64,000 nucleotides of DNA. It comes from Nemopilema nomurai (Eukaryota; Cnidaria; Scyphozoa; Rhizostomeae; Rhizostomatidae). The DNA is taken from positions 383,435-447,434 of the forward strand of contig ML133475.1 in NCBI GenBank assembly GCA_003864495.1, written 5' to 3'. The translations under genes and the position numbers were made by a program. This document shows, one piece after another, positions 1-10,874 of the stretch. A model generated the notes under the pieces. It worked only from the letters and a program-made list of their open reading frames with translations, was not told the DNA's origin and searched no databases. The number at the start of each line of letters is the position of its first letter. Within the stretch, counting starts at the first letter, position 1.

Positions 1-220
1 AAGTCAAAATTGAGGCAAAGAGAAAAACTTGGCAACTTTCTTTTTTGCCAATCGATAACTGGAGCTTAAGCTTTGATGTTATGACACTTCTGAAAGCAGA
101 TATGTATAATGTACTGTTGTAAAACAAATGTTAAACTGAAGGCATACATGGAATATGCTTTGTGGTTTACCAGCTGTGTATATCCCTAGAATAGGAAATT
201 AAAAAGGCCAAAGATCATAC

Positions 221-3200
221 CTTCTCTCTCATTTTCTGGCATTTCACTGGCAATTGGGAAGTTATTAGCCATTAGCCTTCCTTCTGACAGGATAAGGTCG
301 TGAGGTAGAAGCCTACAGAGCGTACCTCAAAAATAGCAAAAACCAATTTTAACTCAAACACCAATTTCAAATTGATGCCAAAAAACAAAATTCTTGGCAT
401 TGTTGATGAAAATAAATAGGGGGGGGGGGGCTTTTTGGACTTTACAGTGACATTATGGAATGATTTGATTCATAAATATAGTTTTGCTATAAGAAGAAAT
501 AAAACCTGGTTGACAAATTCATGCATGGTCTGGTTGCCATTTTGCTTGCCATGGACATACATATCAAGCACAAAGTTAGCTGCTAAATGCTATGACTTTG
601 AAATACGTGCACATGTCTACACATAACCACCAACAATGTTCGAAAAACAAATGGAATATTCAAAAGGAATTAGATCTTGACATATAAAACAAGATAATTA
701 TGGCCTTGCCAATGTAAAGCAAACTTTTCACCGACTAAAAAGTGCTGTTTGCAGCCTATAACATCATAGAAACAGAATTGGACAACTAGCAAAAATTCAA
801 AGAAGAGCTGCAAGATGGGCAATGCATCAGTACAGCTGGATGGCTAATGTCTCAGGCCTCCTTTGTCAACTGGAATAGCTGCCTCTGCCTGCTGCCAGCT
901 TATAATAATGTTTAGAATAAAGAATCATGATATTGCAATCATAATTCCATCCTATATTGTCATGCCAACAATAAGAACAATGAAATCCCTATCTTCATGG
1001 GCATGGAGACCTATCCAAATGTGTACAACATCTGATAACTACTTTTCAAAGAAAGATTGCAGATTGCAACTGACTCACAAATGAAATCATAGGTAGAGTG
1101 TTACTCTTTTTAAGGAAGTTTACTTGTTATTTTTGTTGACATTGCTCCCATCTTCACATTTTGTATTGGCCAATTTTAAGTTTCTTCCATTTATTTAATC
1201 AAAATGCATTATGCAATTCTCAGGAGTGGCATTTAAGTATACAAAAGTTACTGTGAGAATTAGTATACCAACCATTGTCTGCAATTCAAATAGATTGACA
1301 AAATTCAAAAAAACTTTCTCTCGGAACGATGTAAGAAGACCTGTGAAACCAGCATTTTCAACCTGTCTTCATTCCACTTTAATTACAGCTGAACAAGAAT
1401 GCATACCAACAATGGTGGTCAGTTTGTTAAACAAAGAATGGAAAACGATTATAAAGCATAAAGAAGACAACCCACTTCTAGCCTTCTTTTTTGCAGACAT
1501 CTTCTTCATTCTATAGAAGAGGAATGATTCCAATGGAAAAACAAAGTGTGTATCTGAACCATCATTTTTGACTGCATAGCCCTTAAAATAAAAGTTACTC
1601 ATTTTTTACCCACTTCTCATAAGCAGACTGTCAAAAGAAGGTACTAGCTATAAATCAAATGGGCTGTAAATATCATAGGCGCCGACTTATATTTTTCCCA
1701 GGGGGGGCTCAAAATTTGAATTTAAAAAAAATTTAAAAAAGTTGAAAGGTAGAGAAATTACCTGTCGCTTTAATAACGTAATACAACATATGTAGTATGT
1801 ATAATAACAAAACAAAACATTTTAATAAAGCAGATATAACATCATGGTCTACAGTATCATCAGTTCAATTCTTTGATTGATTTCAAACGAAATTCCCAGG
1901 GGGGGGGCTGAAGCCCCCAAGCCCCCACATAGTCGGCGCCTATGGTAAATATGTACATATAATATACATATAAATATACTGTCTAGTAAAAAACTAGTTT
2001 CCGATCAATATTCCTTTGCAATAAGTTAGCTAAGTAAGATTTCTTGAGCCTCCATTATGTTCTCTTGAAATACAGAAAACATCAAAAACCTAGTAGGAAG
2101 AGAGTTATGAATAGAAAATCAAATTAAATTCACAACATAGCTTACTTTGAAAGTAGTAGATCCTCATTGACTGAAGCAAATTCAAAAAGCAAAGTAAACA
2201 CAATAATGTATAATATATAATATATAATATATATAATATATAATATATAAGGCTGTCATTCTTAAACACTGTTTAAATCCAGATAATAGCATTACATTGA
2301 AAATTGGGACAAAGTCAGTATAAGAGTAAAACTAAAAACTAAAAATGTACTGTAAGAACTTACCTGATTAAAATAGGATGTCACATGTTGAAAAGTACCA
2401 GTAAATTCTAAGAAAAAATTACTGGATAGACCATTGGCCATTATAAACAAAGTTTGTTGAATATTTTGGTGGTTAAGTAGATGGCACCAACTTGGTGGAG
2501 TCCACCTCCCACCACCAAGAACAGAAAACATGATAAGATCCTGTATGTCTTTGGCATTAAGATAATGCCCACCAGGTCTTTTTCCATATGCACTAAACAG
2601 TTGTTCTAAATCTATACAAATCTTAGGCAAGCAGTCCTGAAAATGAAAAATAATGGCTGATCAATATTCAATAAGATGGAAATGTTAATAGCTTCATAAA
2701 TGGCTTTGTTAGAACTTGGTTAATAACGAGCAACTTTTTAATGTTACGTTATTTAAGAATGTTGAGCTTATCTCTCATTATAGAGATATTGTGTGTCAAA
2801 ACGAATCCGGAAAACAACTAAAAAATATACATGCAAGCAAAAATTGCAACACCTTTGACAATCACATATTAAGATATTCTTTCAAGAGTTTAATAAAATT
2901 CAACAGTAGAGGCATGAAATTGTAATGAAATCCAGAAATACCTGGGATTTCACTTTTTAAATACAATCTTAGTCTTTTACATTGCTTTTTCAACAGCATG
3001 CTTTGGTTATTAGAATCTGAGTAATTTCAAAATCAATATTGGCCTAGGGAATTTCAAGGACCATACCGTCGTCCTCTTTCTAGTCGACATTTTTTCCACC
3101 GTCTTTTGTGTTTCAAAAGTAGATGTGCTTCCCTGTGGTGAATGGAGGGTTACAACTTTGTCACTTTCTGCTTTTCTTTTCTTCTTTTTGTTTAATTTTT

Positions 3201-3626
3201 TCTTAAACATTCCATTTAACAAAAGGTGTGGTTCTGAACTCTGAACTTGGTCAAATTTCCTTTTATTTTGTCCCTGAAAATATAGGCAAAGCCTTTGAAA
3301 TAAAGCATATATACAGATTATATAAGCATATACAACATACACCGAATAGAACGATGAGAGACCTCAAATATCCATGCCCTTCTTCATAAGATTTATCTTT
3401 GTAAGCAACTACATATATGGACATAAATTGCGATACTTCAAAGGTTTTAGGGTAAAAATGTGCACAAATGTCATTAATAGAACATGCATTCTGCATTTAC
3501 ATCATAGCCTAGACAAGGCTTGTTAGACATATGACAAGCCTGAAGTGGAAAAAAGATTCCTAAAATACTTACTACTTGGGGGGAACTATTACACTCGTTT
3601 TTAAAAGTTTTCTCTGCATCCTCCAT
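221..3626 (-). CDS. REXO5: REXO5-like RNA exonuclease, 5' exons only (runs off left edge)
   Basis: N-terminal part of a homologue of RNA exonuclease 5 (NEF-sp), a DEDD-family 3'-5' exonuclease acting on snoRNA and rRNA. Exons read on the minus strand: 3626-3573 (start ATG, 18 codons), 3273-3067 (69 codons, Lys-rich, nucleolar-signal-like KKKLNKKKKRK), 2636-2364 (91 codons) and a probable one ending at 221 and starting near 325 or 312. Exons 1-3 join in phase 0 at GTAAGT, GTATGG and GTAAGT donors. Exon 3 carries the family block PPSWCHL followed by a Phe-rich strand, matching the conserved PSWCQLFHQ region ahead of the nuclease domain. The last exon resembles the linker just before the DEDD domain, but its phase does not match exon 3, so at least one exon between 345 and 2350 is unplaced. 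Catalytic residues are not in the window. An in-frame ATG at 3740 exists; 3626 suits the family better. Confidence 0.72.
1674..1944. mobile_element. MITE with 14-bp TIRs and 8-bp target duplication (hAT- or P-like)
   Basis: The 271-bp element begins CATAGGCGCCGACT (1674-1687) and ends with its exact reverse complement (1931-1944). It is flanked by GTAAATAT on both sides (1666-1673 and 1945-1952), a perfect 8-bp target site duplication. The interior is AT-rich, has G7-G9 tracts just inside each end and no coding capacity. An 8-bp duplication is characteristic of hAT and P superfamily transposases; the CAT... terminus is compatible with P. It sits in the REXO5-like gene region. Confidence 0.85.
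2207..2250. repeat. AT microsatellite (TATAATATA-type)
   Basis: Low-complexity run of repeated TATAATATA units inside the REXO5-like gene, just 3' of exon 3 in transcript order. Confidence 0.8.
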
Positions 3627-4871
3627 TTCTCCGACAGTTCCGTTTCTCCAACACGTTAAAAACAACCAAATTATTTGCAACTGTAACAACGAAAAAAAAT
3701 CATAGCGACTCAATAATAATATATTAAATTGTATACACACATTCAGTTGAAAATTATTCTCCCGTAGCTGGTACTTTCTTCAAACTGTCTGGTTTAACAT
3801 TTTCAACACCGGGAATGCACGCAAAAATACTTCTAAGAAAACACTGAGGACAAAGCAGAACACAATTGTTTTCTTGGAAACAAAAAGCGTGGACTCTATG
3901 ACGCAATATAGCCGGGGGGTGAGCAAATTGTCAAAACTTTCAAGAAAACATTTTGAGCTGATGGTTTCATAACTACAATAAAATGAAAGATACCTCTATT
4001 CCCTCGTTTAGTGAATTGACTCGATGAAGATGACATCCATTCTCAAATTATTTTTCAGCTCCCGCCTTCCCAGTCTCGCTTTGAGGCTCTAACCGAAGAG
4101 GGGTCAGGTAATAAGGGTGAAAGTTTTTTGAAACTCCACCTTCGATCCGCATTAAAGTTTTATGATTACATTTCTCTCGTCAAGCTAATCGTAGCAGAAC
4201 TGATGCGATAGCTCGTTTGAATCGCGAAGGCTGATCTTTTTACTAACCAAAGAGCAAGGGAGGGATGTAACGAAAGTTGACGATTGCTTAGATCCATGGC
4301 AACATGCATTTTGTATATAGGATGTTGTTTGTAAGGGCGATTACGGACACAAAAATCTAAGAAATATAGAGCACATGGAAACACTAACCAAAAGCTAAAC
4401 ATTTTCTGAGAAAAATGTAGGGGGTGGGCAAATAAAGTGGCCGATCAAAATTCTGGGGAAAAGGCCTCTCCACTCTCCGTAGAAACGCCAATGGTTGTTA
4501 GGGAGGAGGTCCAAAAAATTATATTTTTGAATTAAGCATTGTGTCTTCCGAAGGCCTTTTTAATTCTTGATAACATCATGATAGTTTGTAAATAGAAAAA
4601 GGGAGGTATTTCACCAAAGGAAGCAATTATGGCTCTTCGCAATGAAAGCAAATAGAGATCAGGATCAATCTAATAAATCAAATTGGATAATATATTTCAT
4701 AAAATCAACAAGTTCAATTTTACAATAAGGTTGATTAAAATGAATATCCTTGAAGAAATGTTGTCATCATATGCAACTAATTTAATTTGAATGTGACATC
4801 TTTCATCAATACTAAACTACAATGGGAAGTCTTGTACATAAATGTTAACTTCTCCCTTCTGTTGAGCAATT
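3627..4871. other. Intergenic region between REXO5-like start and AARSD1-like stop
   Basis: Both flanking genes are on the minus strand, so this holds the presumed REXO5-like promoter and the AARSD1-like 3' UTR. The open frames here (for example 4166-4402 minus) are short, without recognisable domains or splice-supported extensions. Nothing else is seen. Confidence 0.5.
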
Positions 4872-7363
4872 TCATTGCTTTAAAAGCTCTCTCACAACTT
4901 TTTCTGCTTCTGCCAGCTTCTTGAAACTACTTGCCTTTCCTTGATACCTGTTCTTTTTACCGCCACCTTTACCATCAAGAACTTCGGCCACCTTTGGTCC
5001 TGCCTTCATAACAGAGCTCTCTGGGCCACAAATTACAAACATTCCCCCAGTTTTGATTTCACCAGCAGAAACCATTAAAAGGCATTCACTAGCCTTTTCT
5101 TTCAGTTGATTTATAAAGGAATTTATGTAGTCAATGTCACCATCCTCTCTGTGTTTAAAAACAACCCCATCTGCTTTGGCAACTTCAATCATTCCTTGTG
5201 CTTCCAAAATTGCAATTTCTTTTAAAAAGCTCTTGCAATTTCTCTGCAATGTTTTTGAGCTCTTCTGTACTTTTTCAAGAGACTTGACATGCTCTTCAGG
5301 GCCTGTGCTTAAAAGCTTTGTAAAACTGACTTCATTCTCAATGCACGAAGCAAGTTTAGCAACAACTCTTTTCCCAGCTAGAAAGAAGAGCCTTGTCCCT
5401 CCTCTCATTGACTCTGTATGAAACAGTTTAATAGCTTGTATTTCACTTGTGTTGGATAAATGTGTGCCACAACACATGTTCTTTTCAATCCCTAAAAAAT
5501 ATATTTTTGACATAGGAATTATAACATTAATTGATGAAACGTTTAGAAATTTCACACATACAAGCTACCTGTGGGTATATTAATTTTGGAGATTAAAATT
5601 AGAAAAGCATTAATACAAGACTAGGTCTCTGTTCACATATTAAGAACTAGAAAAATCAGTACACATGCAAGCTTTTCATTTTTATAAATATATGTTTTGC
5701 ATCTAAATTAACACGAAAATGTAAATACTATGGATACAACCAACACAAGACGAAGGCATCTTCACAGAAACTATTTAAATCCAAATAGACTTTCCTTAAA
5801 TACAAAAGTAGCCAAGTAGTTAGGGTTGGAAATTTGGAAAGTTTCAACCAATGTTTGTAAATTCAAATTAAAAGGAAAATCTTTGCACCTTTGATTTCTA
5901 TGATTCTGATATTTTCTGTGACATCTTCTGGTAAGCCACGTGATTTCACCTCTTCTACTTCCATGGCTTCATCTTTGCTCATGAGGTGCACAATTATATC
6001 TCTGTGTTCTCTGATTCTTTGATTACATTCATCCTCTATCAAATTTATTTGCTCTTGGGAGATCTTTGGAGTATTCAACTCAATATTGGAAATTTTAGCC
6101 CTGACATAAAAAAAGTGGGTTCAGAGATACAAAAATAGAACTCAAAACAATGTTTAAAACTCTTCTTTTGACTTGACCTCAACTTTCTATACTGCTGAAG
6201 GGCATGAGTGTAAACCGAAAAACTCAAAATAAAGAAAATTCTTTTTGGCATATACTAATTGACAATGCAGATATCTGGACACAAAAAAGTAATTATGTTC
6301 TAGATGTACTAAAAATGTTGAAACTGTTCTTCAACAGCAAGCAAGCAAGCAAACAAACAAACAGTTTTCTATAGAAAAATTTGGGCAATCACTAATGATA
6401 GTTGGGCAAATGCTTTCTTCTTGTAGAAATGACACCAAAACAATATTTGGCACAAAACAAAATGCAAATCCCAATCTAGATTCCAAACAACGAAAATAAA
6501 ACTAGAAAAAAATTGATGCTTTAAATACATATTCTCTTTGTCTGTAAAATAATATCATATTGTGATGCTTAAGGTATTATACTGTATATGGCATCAAGAA
6601 GGTATGCCAAGTCACCATCCTTTGTTACCATGGCTGCATTTATAACTGCTGGGGCATGGGGCTCAAATATGCCAAAGAATTTCAAGCCCTAACAAAATAT
6701 TGTCAGGAGCCCCCTTACATTAAAAACCTTAGCGGGCATGGGTAAATGCATCCCATTTTTTTACACTGAGGTCCAACTGGATGTTTTTTCATCTAAACTG
6801 CTAAAAATAGACCTAATTACACCAATAATGACAAGACCTTAATCTTTTCATTTCATTTTGGGGTTCTGGCAGTCATTCCAAAAATTAACTGACATTTAAC
6901 AGTTATTCTTTTAACTTCTCTGCCTTAGCGCAAAGCCCATTTTTGGGCCAGATCTATTCAAACTGTCACCCAAAAAACAAGAACACAATAAAAGCAAAGA
7001 TAAACACCCCAGATCCCATGATGTTGTTTTGAATCCATATCTTTGGTAGGCAATCGCTGACAGTAGATGCTGCCCGGAATGCTGTTGCATATGATCAAAT
7101 CTCCTCTCCCAGTCGATCTTGCAATCATATGACACTTGTTCATCGACTTTATCTGATAGAACATGAACAGCTTTATTCCCTTCTCTAAAAACACGTTCGA
7201 CATTCGCGTCTCCAATCTTCCCCCGATCATCGGGTTGCCCTCCTCCCTCTGGGAAAAGAACGGTGTCATCCAACAGAACGTGGTACTTGTCAGCAATTTT
7301 TTTGCATGAAATAACAACAGACTTAAGCTCTCTTAAGTAGGGGTTTCGCTGACAAGCGAACAT
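4872..7363 (-). CDS. AARSD1: Alanyl-tRNA editing protein AARSD1-like
   Basis: Free-standing alanyl-tRNA editing protein (AlaX-type) that hydrolyses mischarged Ser-tRNA(Ala); cytosolic. Three exons: 7363-7008, 6100-5889, 5491-4872, joined in consistent phases (GG|GTGTTT, AAAG|GTGCAA donors; TCAG and TTTAG acceptors), giving 395 residues against about 412 in human. The start MFACQRN matches the family N-terminus; an in-frame upstream ATG at 7465 is less likely. Residues 37-48 carry FPEGGGQPDDRG, the signature of the AlaRS-like OB/editing fold. Zinc ligands are visible as HSGQH (His95, His99) in exon 1 and CCGTH (Cys196 or 197, His200) in exon 3. The C-terminus has the Lys- and Gly-rich segment (GKGGGKKNRYQGKAS) typical of the AlaRS C-Ala-like tail. 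The introns (397 and 907 bp) contain only simple GCAA/AAAC repeats near 6340-6365. All key motifs are intact. Confidence 0.95.
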
Positions 7364-8736
7364 TTTGCCAGAACCTTTTCCAAGCCTAGGACAGAATGAC
7401 AAATTGCTGACTTGTGTCTTTCTGTGGCGAAACTGAAATAGCCTCCCTTTCGAGTTCACAATCAAATCAAATCAAAAAGTTTCTCTCAGATACATCTTTG
7501 CCACTTGTTGCAAACCCTAATAATCTTAAAGTTCAGGAAAAAAATAAAAAAAGATCCAATTCGATTTCCTAGGACAATAAAAGCTGGCGTTTTCTTCCTA
7601 AAATTTGAATACAGATCAATTTTCTTCTGAATAAACAAATTATTGGACTCATGAATCGACAAATTTTATAGCGTGGCTTCGTGAGTTATGGCTTGCTCGT
7701 GAGCGTGGTAAATACAGGGGCGTAAATATTGGGAGGTGTGTGGGGTGTGACATCGTTTCTCGTGTTTTGAGCCGATTTTTAGCATAATAGCCACAAGTGC
7801 TGGTAGTGTTTCTTGCTGTCAACAAATAAGTCCCCACCCTCGCGTAAGCCCCCCCCTCTCCTCGAATAAGCCCCCACCCTAAAATATTTTTTGCGAATGC
7901 AATGTGCTTCCTATGTCTTTTCTAGTAGTGTACAAGTGTTGGAAAAATGACTGGGGGTCTGTGGGGTGTGACACACCCCAAAAATCAAAAACCCACATTT
8001 TGTCGGGCAAATGCCAGACAAGATGTTCGCAAATCCGCAACTGTCGGGCAAAGTAAAACAGCAATCGACAAATTATTTGATCATTTTCTGCTTTGTCAAA
8101 CAGCTTTGCCCAGAAAAAGGTGATGCTTTGCTTGATAAAAGGTGAAGTTTTTCCCAACTAAAGATGATTATTGAGGTTATTCTTCAAATAGGTTCTGTTC
8201 TCAGCAAATTTGTAAGTTTTCTTCCATTTCATGCCGTTTTGTTGTTCAAATACTGTTATATCTTGGGTCCTTCTTCACTATATATTGAGTAAATCAATAT
8301 TTGGAGTGACTCCACTAGCCTGAACGCCTATTTGCTATCCACTCTTGAAAACTAGCGTCGGTTTTTTGCGACCCAGTAATACATATTTCATCATGATTTT
8401 GAATGAGTCCAGCACCAGCATCAGTGGTCTAACCATCCTGGATGCCACAATTTTACCAGCGTCTGGACGACGAAACCAATGGCTTATTTGCGAAGGAACT
8501 TTGATAGAATCATCTGCTGTTAATCCTCGTTGCCCTTACAATATTTTACGAAAGGAAGTTAGCGCGACTGAACTGCAGCTTGTCTACTCGTAAACTGATC
8601 AAAGCTTACATAGAACAAAGCTACTCTTTGGATGCCTTTAGACATGTTCTACGCAATTGGAGAACGAGTGGTCCTTTTAGCTGGTTTAGAGAATAGCTAA
8701 ATACCTAATTTGCAATGCTTGTCATGTTTTGTAATG

Positions 8737-8803
8737 TCCACAGCTTTTTAGTGTGATCACCCTCTGAATGTTTCAGAGGGTGAGGAATGTGGAGCTGTAA
8801 TAC
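8737..8803. other. Strong hairpin
   Basis: CACCCTCTGAA (8758-8768), a 3-base loop, and its exact complement TTCAGAGGGTG (8772-8782). An outer partial stem, TCCACA with TGTGGA, extends it. Function unknown; it could be transcribed RNA or a transposon relic. Confidence 0.55.
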
Positions 8804-9873
8804 AACCCTAGGAATGTAAACGTTGTTGATGAAACATTGCTTGTTAAGTCTGCAGTTGAGATGAATTGTTGGGACTAGTAGACTCTATTGGCACCAATTT
8901 GTACATGTAGACGATATGTTTAAAATAGGCGATCAAATGGTGAAAATGACGACCACGTGATTAAATCAGCCTTCAGCATGAACGAGGTCTTATTCCGATA
9001 TAACAAGGTCTTCATATAAACCAAAAAGCATTGTTGTCCGAAAGCACTATGACAGCCGGTCAAATGCTGGTGTTGAAGAGATTACGTCATGTTCTGGGCG
9101 TTGTCACGTGACATTGCAAACATTATGTATTTAGCCACGCTATGTTAACAGAGTGTAGTTGTGATTCAGCGGTAGAGAATAATTATGCTTAGATATATAC
9201 GCCAAAGCTGCAAAACAGACGTTTTCCTTTTACACTTCTGATCCGCAATGCAAACTACTCAACAGCTGGTTTAGTAATTAGGAAGCTATTCTTTTGACAC
9301 CCAAACGACAATCCTAGCCAAAAATATCCTCTAATAAACTGAAAAGTCACTTTGGAGGCAATCTTTGCATCAAAATTATCTTGAAAAGAATCTTGAAAAG
9401 AAAGAGTGACCCAATATCTATGGACCACTGATTTGAAAAAAGACGTTTTTAGACGGCCTGTTTTAGATAAGTGACTGACTGGACACTGGACACTGACTGA
9501 CTGGCAGGAAGGAATCACAAGCTCAAATGACTTGCGTAGCAATATTTTCAAAATGAAAAGGTTAAGACAACAGGATTTCATACTTTCATACATACAGGAT
9601 ATTTTCAAAATCAAATTGAATACACATAATATACACAAACCTAACGCTAAAGAGTTTATGATATTTCTAAAGAGTTAAATACAAATGCGAGGGAACCACA
9701 CAACCAAGTCAAAGTGAACAGTCGCAATAAATAGGTTGGAAAGGTATAGATAGCAATGGCTGCCGTAGCACTGTCTTGTAGAATAATTGATGTTGCAAGA
9801 GAGTGTCAAATAGACGTAGAGAAACATTTTGGCATGCCAGGGTAATCTGTGAACTGGCAATAGCTTTTTCTAT

Positions 9874-10075
9874 GTGAAAAAGTGCTTTGCGGTACAAAAC
9901 TTCACAATGGCAATAAAAAGCGGAACTAGTTTACTCCTCAGAGTATGCAAACGCCGGAAAGTAACCAAAAGCTGACAGAATAAATAGCAAGTTGCGGATC
10001 GAAAACACTAGGGGGTGATAAGAAGAGCGCGTGATTGGTTATAATTGGCCAATCAGCGTTACTTAACACCTACCT
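9874..10075 (+). repeat. Dispersed repeat family, copy 1
   Basis: Carries the family consensus segments: GTACAAAACTTCACAATGGCAA, AAAAGCGGAACTAGTTT, CTCCTCAGAGTATGCAAACG, CCAAAAGCTGACAGAATAAA, GGATCGAAAACACTAGGGGG and CCAATCAGCGTTACTTAACACC. Related copies lie near 22435, 31500, 38690 and 50315. It is non-coding and could be a SINE or MITE. Confidence 0.7.
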
Positions 10076-10874
10076 TTAGAAGTGCCCAATGGAAAAGACA
10101 AACTTTCTGTCTACAAAGAATGGGATTATCCATACCCGCATAATTGATTTAGAAGACTAGCAATATACAAAAAGAAGACAAAAAATCAAGTAAGATGAAA
10201 GCTAAATAGTAAGAAAAGGCACTGGATTCATCAGAGGTTTCCCTTTTGAAAACCTTATTGTCTCTACTGATGGTGATTCTTTTTTATCCTTTTCTGATTA
10301 CTCAAGTTGCCCAATCATATGAGCTTCTTTATTAGTTTAATCACTGCTAGATTAAATGATCCAGAATGCCCTGCATTGTTAGCTTGCTATCGTTTCAAGA
10401 ACTTTGCTTTATAGACAATAACTTTATCACTGCTAGTGAACACTTTCCACTGGGATGTCTTCAAGCGTCCAGCTGATCGTACCATACCATTCATTTTAGA
10501 ATGCTTGTTACCATAGCTGACACAAATTTGTGTACTAGTTGTTTCTCTTCACTCTTCACTTCTTGATCAATCTTTACAAAAGGTGGAAGGGGGGCTATAG
10601 TTCCACTAAGCGTGTTCCCTGATGCACAAACATTTTTTAAATAAACCCCCAAAATGGGCAAATAATCAAGGAATCAACAATGCCGCCTAGGAGTTGTCAA
10701 CATCCGCTGCGGAGGAAAATTGCCCTGTAATGAGAAACCATTGATATGCAGAGCAACAAACAATGGTGATCGCTGAAGCGTGGCCGGAAACAGATTTGCC
10801 GCGCCGCCATCATGCTTTGAAGGAGATTATTCGTGCCAGGGGAAGAAAATTTCAGCATTCACGGGTTTTGAGAG

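Larger units (their letters stand above)
7364..10874. other. Divergent intergenic region AARSD1 / ZMYND11 with repeats
   Basis: The 3.5-kb spacer separates two divergently transcribed genes and should hold both promoters. The part next to ZMYND11 (about 10700-10874) is noticeably more GC-rich (GCCGCGCCGCC near 10800), as expected for a 5' region. Recognisable content: a C-rich repeat patch at 7690-8000 (repeated AAGCCCCCACCC and GTGGGGTGTGAC), a hairpin near 8737-8803, small duplications of GACTGACTGGACACTG near 9470-9500, and a dispersed repeat copy at 9874-10075. The plus-strand frame 8345-8593 (82 codons) has no recognisable domain. Confidence 0.6.

Noticed and set aside
8345..8593. 82-codon plus-strand frame in the AARSD1/ZMYND11 spacer
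   Set aside because: No recognisable homology or start context; lies near repeat scraps.
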